Assembly: GCF_001613245.1 (NCBI RefSeq)
Contig: NZ_BDBZ01000047.1
Location: forward strand, 1-45,892
Reading direction: 5' to 3'
Source of the DNA: Nocardia speluncae NBRC 108251
GTDB taxonomy: Bacteria; Actinomycetota; Actinomycetes; Mycobacteriales; Mycobacteriaceae
Length of the DNA stretch: 45,892 bases
In this document: positions 1 to 7,015 of the stretch, one piece after another
How positions within the stretch are numbered: position 1 is the stretch's first letter
How the letters are laid out: each line of letters starts with the position of its first letter
Notes under the pieces: generated by a model
Told to the model about the DNA's origin: nothing
The model's database searches: none
The model's input: only the letters and a program-made list of their open reading frames with translations
Position numbers and translations under genes: made by a program

Positions 1-861
1 TGGTCCGCGATGTGCAGCGACGTGGTGAGCGTGGTGTGGGTAGGCCCCGCACCCGCGGGGATGGTCCGGGCTTTCTCCGGGCCAAGTCCGGGATCGGGGA
101 GTCGGCCCCGCACCCGCGGGGATGGTCCTGCTGACCCCGGGCAGCCGATTCCTCCGATCGTGTTGGCCCCGCACCCGCGGGGATGGTCCTCCTGACAACG
201 CCAAGATCTGGCAGGACGCGCAGTCGGCCCCGCACCTGCGGGGATGGTCCTCTGCCGGGCCAGGCGCATCTGCCCGCCTGGCCCGTCGGCCCCGCACCCG
301 CGGGGATGGTCCACTCGAGCGCACCGGGCTCGGCAGCGGCGGGCAGTCGGCCCCGCACCCGCGGGGATGGTCCGGAATTTGCCGATTCGGTCGATCTCCT
401 CGGCGGGTTGGCCCCGCACCCGCGGGGATGGTCCTCACAAACCGAACACCTGAGCGAGTGTTTTCAGGTCGGCCCCGCACCCGCGGGGATGGTCCTCCGT
501 ACCGGGTGATCGTGGATCCACGCCGCGAGTCGGCCCCGCACCCGCGGGGATGGTCCGTCGGTGATCCCGGCGTCCAGCAGCGACGACGCGTCGGCCCCGC
601 ACCCGCGGGGATGGTCCTGCGTGGAGGCTGAGGGTGTGGAATATCGCGCATGTCGCCCACGCACCGCGGGGATGGTCCCTCCGGCTGCGATTTCCTGTTC
701 GTGGACGAAGCGTGGGCCCCGCACCTGCGGAGATGGTCCCTGGACTGCGCCCGGCAACCCGATCGCCGCGGCGTCGGCCCTGCACCTGCGGGGATGGTTC
801 AGCAGTCAGGCGTCGCTTTCGCTGACGAGGCGGGTCGGTCCCGCCCCCGTGGGGATGAGTG
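1..861 (+). CRISPR. Type I-E-like CRISPR array (leader-distal part)
   Basis: Units of about 28 nt recur every 61 nt: the window opens inside a repeat (1-6), then repeats begin at 40, 101, 162, 223, 285, 346, 407, 468, 529, 590, 652, 712, 773 and 834, with 32-34 nt unique spacers between them. The repeat core is CCCCGC-ACCC-GCGGGG, a 6-bp stem with a 4-nt loop, preceded by GTCGG and followed by ATGGTCC. This matches the layout of the E. coli type I-E repeat in the same orientation. Repeats from 652 onward carry substitutions, and the one at 652 lacks a base. Decay at the right end places the leader, and probably the cas genes, left of the window. ORFs reading through the array are artefacts of the repeats. 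Confidence 0.97.
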
Positions 862-1100
862 ACCAACAGGACGCCGTCGGTCCGCAGACGGGGTGTCCCA
901 GAGCGGTCGTTTCCGCGGCCGGTGGTCAGCATGTCGGCCCCGAATGCGGGGATGCTCCGGTATTGATGCCGGTGATTGTCAACGCCCGAGTGTCGGTTAT
1001 ATTCGTACCGGGCAGTCGGTCCCGCGTCGGCGGGGATGGCCCTAGGCGGGAGAGTCGATCAAGCCTGCCATTATATTCGGCCCCGCACCCGCGGGGGTAA
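862..1100 (+). repeat. Decayed CRISPR tail
   Basis: Three more degenerate copies lie at about 933-960, 1015-1042 and 1076-1100. The first two have mutated stems. The third keeps a perfect CCCCGCACCCGCGGGG core but has lost the GATGGTCC end. Start-to-start distances of 99, 82 and 61 nt show that the regular period has been disturbed by deletion or insertion. These are probably the oldest, no longer maintained units of the array. Confidence 0.8.
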
Positions 1101-1417
1101 TCTCGCGCTCACGCACTATTTCGTTGACGTGTTCGACGCGCTAGACCTGCGAGCGCAAGTTGCGAGTACTAGCCGCACAGATCTGGCTGGCCCGGTGGAC
1201 GTCCAGAAACTGCTCCCGTCTGTCGTCTAATTATCAGGTATTAGGCGTCCTGATTCAGGCAAATGCGATGGTCTCGCGGATGTTCGGCGGCATCGGCCCA
1301 CAGCATGAGGCTGCGGCGGGGGAATGGCTGTGCGGATTCCAGGGCATCGATGGCGAGCGCCCATGGGTCCGTAACGGGCGTAGGGCACCGTATCGAACCT
1401 GCGCTGCGGCAGGTAGT
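1101..1417. other. Gap between CRISPR tail and proS
   Basis: No convincing gene. Open frames here lack a ribosome-binding site and typical third-position GC bias. I looked for a T-box-type leader ahead of the tRNA synthetase and saw neither an anti-terminator T-box nor a terminator followed by a T run. An AT-rich patch lies around 1228-1245. Confidence 0.5.
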
Positions 1418-1423
1418 TAGTAT
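1418..1423 (+). promoter_or_regulatory. Possible -10 box for a leaderless proS transcript
   Basis: TAGTAT fits the actinobacterial TAnnnT -10 pattern and ends 6 nt before the proS ATG at 1430, the distance expected if transcription starts on the A of ATG. No Shine-Dalgarno sequence precedes this ATG, which agrees with a leaderless message. No clear -35 is visible. Confidence 0.4.
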
Positions 1424-1429
1424 TTCGTC

Positions 1430-2836
1430 ATGCCCAGCCTGCTCACACCCCAGTCCGAGAACTTCCCAGCGTGGTACCAGGATGTCGTCTCCAAAGCCGA
1501 ACTAGCAGAGTCTGGGCCCGCGCGGGGGACGATGGTTATCAGGCCGACTGCTTACGCTGTCTGGGAGCGGATGCAGGCGGCTATGGATGGCCTGATCAAG
1601 GACGAGGGTGTGGACAATGCCTACTTTCCCCTGCTGATTCCGGAGAGCTACCTTCGGCGAGAGGCAGAGCATGTAGAAGGCTTCTCACCTGAGCTTGCCG
1701 TGGTGACTAGTGCGGGTGGGAAGAACCTGGAAGAGCCATTGGTTATCCGGCCGACGAGCGAGACCGTGATCGGCGAGTACATGGCCAAGTGGGTCCAGAG
1801 CTACCGGGATCTCCCCCTCCTTCTGAACCAGTGGGCAAATGTGGTTCGTTGGGAGATGCGGCCACGCATGTTCTTGCGGACCTCGGAGTTTTTGTGGCAG
1901 GAGGGGCATACGGCCCACGCGACGGAAGACGACGGTCGCGCGTTCGCGCGCCGGATTCTTCATCGTGTGTATGAACGCTTTATTACCGAGGTTCTTGCCG
2001 TGCCGGTCACTGTCGGGCTCAAGACTGCTCGCGAGCGGTTTGCCGGAGCGACACACACCTACTGCCTCGAGGGGTGTATGCGGGACGGCAAAGCTCTGCA
2101 GATGGGGACCAGCCATGAGCTGGGACAAAATTTCGCTAAGGCATTCAATATCGGCTTCACCGACGCCGGTGGCACGCAACAGCATGCTTGGACGACATCG
2201 TGGGGTACCTCGACCAGGATGGTCGGTGGATTGATCATGGTGCACGGTGACGATAACGGCTTGCGGCTTCCGCCGAAGCTGGCTCCGGTCCAAGTGCAGA
2301 TTCTCATAGTGAAAGACTCCGACGCTGTATCCCAGGCCGCCCGAAAGCTGGTTGCGGAGCTTTCGGGCGCCGGCATTCGGTGTCGCCTCGACGACCGAAC
2401 CGATACGCCGTTCGGCCGCCGGGCTGTGAATGCTGAGCTGCGTGGGGTTCCTATTCGTCTGGAATTGGGGCCACGTGATGTAGCCAGCGATCAGGTCATG
2501 TTGGTTCGTCGGATCAAGGGCGGGAAGGAACCTATCGCGCTTGGGAGTGTTACGGCGTCGGTCGAGGAGGCTCTGGCGGAGGACCAGAAGCTGCTGTGGG
2601 AGCAAGCCAAGGCGCTGAAGGCGTCGCAAACGGTGGACGTCGAGTCGTTGGATGAGGCGGTCGATGCAGCGAATGAGGGCTGGGCGCGAATCCCTTGGAG
2701 CCTCGTCGGCGAGGACGGCGAGAAAATGCTCAATGGTCAAGCGCTGACCGTGCGGTGTCTGGTCCGTCAGGATGGCTCCGTGCCTGAGTCGGAGAATGAG
2801 CCGGATCTGGTTGCTTACGTCGCCCGAGCCTACTGA
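1430..2836 (+). CDS. proS: Prolyl-tRNA synthetase, archaeal/eukaryal type; candidate self-resistance copy
   Basis: Class II aminoacyl-tRNA synthetase (468 aa) that attaches proline to tRNA-Pro in the cytoplasm. Motif 1 lies near PTAYAVWERMQAAMD, motif 2 is FLRTSEFLWQEGHTAH, the proline-pocket segment is DGKALQMGTSHELGQNFAKA, and motif 3 is STRMVGGLIMVHGDDNGLR. An HGTP-type anticodon-binding domain follows (about 285-390) and the chain ends in ...ARAY, the terminal Tyr typical of the archaeal/eukaryal class. The editing insertion that lengthens usual actinobacterial ProRS to about 565-585 aa is absent. The C-terminal zinc site is degenerate, with one Cys visible. The gene converges on the biosynthetic operon: its stop overlaps the end of the CCR gene by 7 nt. 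I infer that it is a second ProRS that resists the cluster product. The alternative is a relocated housekeeping gene. Confidence 0.95.
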   Translation: MPSLLTPQSENFPAWYQDVVSKAELAESGPARGTMVIRPTAYAVWERMQAAMDGLIKDEGVDNAYFPLLIPESYLRREAEHVEGFSPELAVVTSAGGKNLEEPLVIRPTSETVIGEYMAKWVQSYRDLPLLLNQWANVVRWEMRPRMFLRTSEFLWQEGHTAHATEDDGRAFARRILHRVYERFITEVLAVPVTVGLKTARERFAGATHTYCLEGCMRDGKALQMGTSHELGQNFAKAFNIGFTDAGGTQQHAWTTSWGTSTRMVGGLIMVHGDDNGLRLPPKLAPVQVQILIVKDSDAVSQAARKLVAELSGAGIRCRLDDRTDTPFGRRAVNAELRGVPIRLELGPRDVASDQVMLVRRIKGGKEPIALGSVTASVEEALAEDQKLLWEQAKALKASQTVDVESLDEAVDAANEGWARIPWSLVGEDGEKMLNGQALTVRCLVRQDGSVPESENEPDLVAYVARAY

Positions 2837-4164
2837 TTGTCGACCTGGGTCCGGTTGACAATCAGGGTTGACACCGGTCTCGCTTGATACGTTCTCGTTA
2901 TGAATTCCTGTCCGAGCCCTGGGGTTTTGGCGCCGACCAGGGCGGCCAGGTTTCCTGCCGACTGAATCCCGTCCTGCATGTTCTGGTGGGCTGCGCCGAT
3001 CTGGTCGAAGTCGTAAACGTGTCCGAGGCACGGATCGAGCAGCCCCTGGGAGGTTAGCGCGATGACGTTGCGACATTCGGCGAGATTGGCGAAGTGTGAA
3101 CCCTGGAGCCTCTTCTGACGCATCCACAATATCCTGAGGTCCACGTCGATGTGATAACCGCTAGTGGCGCCGCAGACAACGATCATTCCGCCAGGGGCAC
3201 ATACGAATACCGATGTTGCCATGGTGTCGCTCCCGGGGTGCTCGAATACCAGCGACGGTGATCGGCGCTCGCCGAGCACGTCCCAGATGGCCCGGCCGAA
3301 CTCTTTTAGCCCGTTGGACCAGCTTCTGTGTTCGGCCGTGTCGGGGTCGGGGGTGCGGCCCCAGTGGTCGAACTTGCGGCGGTCGATGGTGCCGACGGCT
3401 CCGAGACCGAGGCAGTATTCGGCTTTCTCCTGCGACGACACGACTGCGACAGCCCGACCGCCCATTTGGTTGACCAGTTGGCATGCCATGGAACCCAGAC
3501 CGCCACTGCCGCCCCATATCAGGACCGGGTCTCCCGGCCGGACGGTGTTGGGCGGCCAGCCTGTCAGTTGGCGGTACGCGGTCGCGCCCGAAAGCAGGAA
3601 GCAGGCTGCTTCCTCCCAGGTGAGTTGCGGTGGCTTCGGATGGCACTGATAGTCGGCGACGAGTGTGAACTGCGCGAATGATCCCCAGTTGAGCTCGTAA
3701 CCCCAGACTTCCTGAGTCGAGGACAACATTGGGTCATTGCCCAGACGGACATCCTCGGCGTGCTCGTCCCATCGGCATCCCGAGAGGACGACCGCTTGGC
3801 CCACGCTCAGTCCTTGTACTCCCTCGCCGGTCTCCCAGACGATGCCTGATCCTTCCGATCCGCCGATATGGAAATCATCTGTGCCGCCACGTTTGGCACG
3901 CATGCCGATGACATCCAGCGGACGGCCGAGAGCTGCCCAGACATTGTTGTAGTTGATTCCGGCGGCCATGACGGCCACGAGTACGTAGCCGGGCGGGACC
4001 GGTGGCACGTCGACAACCTCGGTTTGGAAGGCTGTATCGGGCGGTCCGTACCGGTCGCCGCGAATTACCGAGGCGTGCATCTGCTTCGGCACGACACCAA
4101 GCGGAGGCAATTCGCCGATATTGAATAGGTTGTCAGTCCGGCGACTGCGCTGCGGGCTGCTCAT
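2830..4164 (-). CDS. ccr: Crotonyl-CoA carboxylase/reductase (CCR) family enzyme
   Basis: NADPH-dependent enoyl-CoA reductase/carboxylase of the MDR superfamily. It converts an alpha,beta-unsaturated acyl-CoA plus CO2 into an alkylmalonyl-CoA, an unusual polyketide extender. Its 444 aa are the usual CCR length. Visible signatures are INYNNVW (about 70-76), GYELNWGSFAQF (155-166), the nucleotide-binding WGGSGGLGSMA (217-227) and FEHPGSD (about 306). The ATG overlaps the stop of the upstream dioxygenase gene (ATGA), so the two are translationally coupled; it is the last gene of the six-gene operon. Its job is probably to supply the extender taken by the AT of the megaenzyme. The alkyl group cannot be read from sequence: ethyl-, longer-chain or branched malonyl-CoA are all possible. 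Confidence 0.93.
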   Translation of the reverse strand: MSSPQRSRRTDNLFNIGELPPLGVVPKQMHASVIRGDRYGPPDTAFQTEVVDVPPVPPGYVLVAVMAAGINYNNVWAALGRPLDVIGMRAKRGGTDDFHIGGSEGSGIVWETGEGVQGLSVGQAVVLSGCRWDEHAEDVRLGNDPMLSSTQEVWGYELNWGSFAQFTLVADYQCHPKPPQLTWEEAACFLLSGATAYRQLTGWPPNTVRPGDPVLIWGGSGGLGSMACQLVNQMGGRAVAVVSSQEKAEYCLGLGAVGTIDRRKFDHWGRTPDPDTAEHRSWSNGLKEFGRAIWDVLGERRSPSLVFEHPGSDTMATSVFVCAPGGMIVVCGATSGYHIDVDLRILWMRQKRLQGSHFANLAECRNVIALTSQGLLDPCLGHVYDFDQIGAAHQNMQDGIQSAGNLAALVGAKTPGLGQEFITRTYQARPVSTLIVNRTQVDNQ

Positions 4165-5045
4165 AGCGTCGGGAAGAACGGTTCGCGCAGGACAGGGCCT
4201 GCTGGCTCATCGACCAACGGGTAGAACGGGCCGGCGCCGCCAAGTAGCCAGGCGGGCACTCCGTCCACGGTCGGCTCGTCGAGGACGGCACGTGTTCCGT
4301 CCGCCATCGCATGGATCGTGGTACCGCGTCTCGACTTCGGGCTTGTGTTCGGGAGCGATCCGTGGATGGTCAGTGGATGATGGAATAGCACGCTCCCGGC
4401 GCGCACTTCGGCGGCGATCGGTTGGAATGCAGCGCGCTGCTGATCCGTCAGAGATCCCAAGAGGGAGTTGCGTTCACTGGTCAGCCGGGAAGGGCGGGGT
4501 AACAGTACATTCCAACGATGACTGCCTGGGATGTATTGGACGCATCCATTACTTAGGTCGGCATCTTCCAGCGCTATCCAACACGTGACGTGGTTCATGG
4601 GCTGGGAATAGGTCCAATACGAGTAGTCTTGGTGCCAGGAAACAGCACCCGACTGGAGCGCTGGCTTGCAGAACAACTGGTCGAACAGTAGCCGCGGCGG
4701 TGCATCCAGTAATTGTCGGAATGCCGACGTTATCACCGGGTGCCACAAGAGGTCGTGCAGGCTTTCCCGTACTCGCCAGCCTCCGATTCCGTGGACGATT
4801 CCGCCGGTCTTCTCAAGATCTGAGCTGTATTCGTACCAGAATTCCCGGCCTTCGTGTGAAGGATCGGCTATGGCATCGATATCCGCGTTGATCTGTGCCA
4901 GCTCTGTTTCCGATAAGACTTCGACACCGATGAGGAATCCGTCTCGCCAATAGCTGGAAACCTGTTCGGCGGTGAGTGCGAGGGACCGGTTCATGTCAGG
5001 CCAGGGATTGATCGCGCCAGGCATTGACGCTAGGTCTCGTACCAT
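4161..5045 (-). CDS. PhyH-family Fe(II)/2-oxoglutarate dioxygenase
   Basis: Phytanoyl-CoA dioxygenase (PhyH) family, 294 aa. It uses Fe(II), O2 and 2-oxoglutarate to hydroxylate or otherwise oxidise a small molecule. The metal triad is visible: H138-x-D140 in SWHQDYSYW and H228 in HHPLTIHGS. R239/R240 (KSRRGTTIH) is placed to bind 2-oxoglutarate, and YIPGSHRW is a typical PhyH segment. The start is supported by GGAGG 9 nt upstream. It lies between the mutase (71-nt gap) and the CCR (ATGA overlap). Members in biosynthetic clusters often hydroxylate free amino acids or late intermediates, so proline, a methylated amino acid or the released product are candidate substrates. The substrate is not determined by the sequence. 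Confidence 0.9.
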   Translation of the reverse strand: MVRDLASMPGAINPWPDMNRSLALTAEQVSSYWRDGFLIGVEVLSETELAQINADIDAIADPSHEGREFWYEYSSDLEKTGGIVHGIGGWRVRESLHDLLWHPVITSAFRQLLDAPPRLLFDQLFCKPALQSGAVSWHQDYSYWTYSQPMNHVTCWIALEDADLSNGCVQYIPGSHRWNVLLPRPSRLTSERNSLLGSLTDQQRAAFQPIAAEVRAGSVLFHHPLTIHGSLPNTSPKSRRGTTIHAMADGTRAVLDEPTVDGVPAWLLGGAGPFYPLVDEPAGPVLREPFFPTL

Positions 5046-5116
5046 TCTTTCAGTCCTCCGCTTCTGCTTGGGTCGCGTATGACGGTGCCACTCGTGAGAA
5101 TTAGGTCATTTCGGGA

Positions 5117-7015
5117 TCACCCGATTGGCCAGTCATCAAATCGGCCTTCTGCGGTTAGCTGCATGTCTTGCTGGATCAGTTCGCCCAGGTTGTCGCCATC
5201 CCTTGCGAAACGCGCCGCGATGGCGTCGCGGTGGAATTGCTGCACTTCGGAGGTCAACGGCAACCTGCCGGTCGCAGCCAGGCGGACGGCGCCAGTGCAG
5301 TCGCGCAGCGGGAGGACTTTGCCTGCGTTCCATCGGCTCGGCGAGAACGGGATATCGAGCCAACCAGTGGATACGGCTATCTGCAGGGCTTGTCCGACAC
5401 TGCCGCGCCCAGCGGCAAGTGCGCAATCGAGGATGGCTGAGGTCTCGGCGACAATGAGTTCCTCCTCGGTTCGATCGGAATCGTGCAGCTCGGTCACGGC
5501 AGCCCTTGTTCCTGATGTGGCACCCCGCACCAGGGCGAGGCTGTCTCGATTCTCTTCCAGCGATGGGATGTGGCGGCCTTCGGCGGACGTCTTCAGCATC
5601 AACCGAACTGCATCGCTGTGAGCGGCGGACACCGCAGAACCGATAAGGATCTGGCGAGCTTTGGATTCCGACGATGGGAATGGTCCCATGAATTGATGCC
5701 ATACGACATGGACGCGTACGTCGTCATGGCCGGCCTCAGCGAGGTAGTGCCGAGCCAACCTGGCCGATGCTCGCACCGCCGCGAGGTCTTGGGTGCGGTG
5801 ACCTTGCTCGGCGTAACCCAATGTGACCGACTTGACGCCGCTCTCGGCGGCAAGCAGAGCTTCGAACACATTGGCGGCGGCGGCCAGGCAGGGTGGCACC
5901 AGGCATGCCGTGAGCACTCCGAAGAACTCACGATCGATCACGACACCGTGTTCCTGGAAGTAACTTCCTGCCAACAGGTCGACGTAGCGCCATCGGTCGA
6001 TTGCTTCGGCAATCGGATAGTCGCGGAAGTAGGGAAGGTTGTATGAAATCGGTCCGCCTTCAAAGGCGGATACACCAGCACCGAACGTAAGTTCAGCCAG
6101 AAGGCGCGGATCGCGTGTGCTGTGGCGGACCTGCATCGGCACGTCGTTGAACTCGGAGGCGAGATCGGCGATAGCTTCCAATCCGAGGTTGACCGCAGGG
6201 TACCCGTTCAACACGGAACTGAGGGAAGGAAGGTCCGGAGCGTTTTTCAGAATTAGCTCGATGTCGGAGTAGCGGTTGTTTCGCGTCAGAGAGTCGATCT
6301 GGAAGGACAGAACATCCGCACCACCGTCGCGCATCCCGCGGAAGAGGCGAGCCTGCCCGCGATGATCCGAGACTCCGGTGCGCGGCTGGATGAGAAGCGT
6401 GCCGTTGTCGGCAGCCTCGCGCTGCCGATGTGCCAGCGTCACACAGGACCGCATCCGGTGCGCGTTCTCTGCGCGATTTCGCGCCGATTCCCCGGACCAC
6501 CAATGGGCCAACACGTCGTCACGTAACTGGTCGACAGCCCAGATCGGATCGGGTTCAGATGGTGTTGTACGCGTTGAGTACACGGGTCGGCGCATCGGGT
6601 CCCGGGACACCAAGCGCCTGGAGGATAAGTCCTGAGCGAGCGTTCCCAGTACCTCCGTTACGCCTATGTACTGCCGGAACACTCGGTCGAAGCCGAGATC
6701 GAGCAGTCCGTCACCGACCGTGCTGTCGTCTGCGAGCGACGGATACCCGCCGAGGTACCACAGACGGCCGGTCGTTCCGGTGTCGTGTTGAGCGACACGG
6801 AGGTCGCGGAGGTAGTAGCCGGCGTGCCCGTCCATATTGCTGATTAGGATGGCGTCGACATGCCGTGCCTGCTCACAAACGTGGTGTACCTCTTGTTGTA
6901 CACCGAGGAATAACACATCGTAGCCCGCTCGGCCGAGGCTGTGACGAAGAACGTTTAGCCCGACGGAATGCGCGTCGGAACCTACACCCGCGAGGATGAC
7001 TCGATACTTTCTCAC
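5117..7015 (-). CDS. Fused adenosylcobalamin-dependent glutamate mutase (sigma + epsilon)
   Basis: One chain of 632 aa joins the two glutamate mutase subunits, which are usually separate. Residues 1-135 are the B12-binding sigma part: DAHSVG (the DxHxxG cobalamin ligand motif), ILISNMDGHAG and LWYLGGYPSL. The rest is the epsilon part: LLIQPRTGV, DSLTRNNRYSDIE, LNGYPAVNLG, RHSTRDPRLLAE and EGGPISYNLPYFRDYP. The family interconverts L-glutamate and (2S,3S)-3-methylaspartate. I chose GTG 7015 because it overlaps the megaenzyme stop (GTGA) and has GAAGG upstream; a longer frame opens at ATG 7087. In antibiotic clusters such mutases provide 3-methylaspartate as a building block. Here the A domain reads as proline-like, so where the methylaspartate enters is an open question. 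Confidence 0.95.
   Translation of the reverse strand: MRKYRVILAGVGSDAHSVGLNVLRHSLGRAGYDVLFLGVQQEVHHVCEQARHVDAILISNMDGHAGYYLRDLRVAQHDTGTTGRLWYLGGYPSLADDSTVGDGLLDLGFDRVFRQYIGVTEVLGTLAQDLSSRRLVSRDPMRRPVYSTRTTPSEPDPIWAVDQLRDDVLAHWWSGESARNRAENAHRMRSCVTLAHRQREAADNGTLLIQPRTGVSDHRGQARLFRGMRDGGADVLSFQIDSLTRNNRYSDIELILKNAPDLPSLSSVLNGYPAVNLGLEAIADLASEFNDVPMQVRHSTRDPRLLAELTFGAGVSAFEGGPISYNLPYFRDYPIAEAIDRWRYVDLLAGSYFQEHGVVIDREFFGVLTACLVPPCLAAAANVFEALLAAESGVKSVTLGYAEQGHRTQDLAAVRASARLARHYLAEAGHDDVRVHVVWHQFMGPFPSSESKARQILIGSAVSAAHSDAVRLMLKTSAEGRHIPSLEENRDSLALVRGATSGTRAAVTELHDSDRTEEELIVAETSAILDCALAAGRGSVGQALQIAVSTGWLDIPFSPSRWNAGKVLPLRDCTGAVRLAATGRLPLTSEVQQFHRDAIAARFARDGDNLGELIQQDMQLTAEGRFDDWPIG

Noticed and set aside
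10..1100. Several open frames of 60-180 codons in the first 1.1 kb, rich in Pro/Arg/Gly
   Set aside because: They are translations of the CRISPR repeats in different frames: the same peptide (for example APHPRGWS or PRTRGDGP) recurs every unit.
1101..1429. T-box riboswitch upstream of proS
   Set aside because: No T-box motif, no specifier-loop architecture and no terminator/antiterminator could be found; a leaderless start is more likely.
1685..3127. 480-codon minus-strand frame opposite proS
   Set aside because: It runs antisense to a clearly identified tRNA synthetase and has no family signature; long antisense frames are expected at this GC content.
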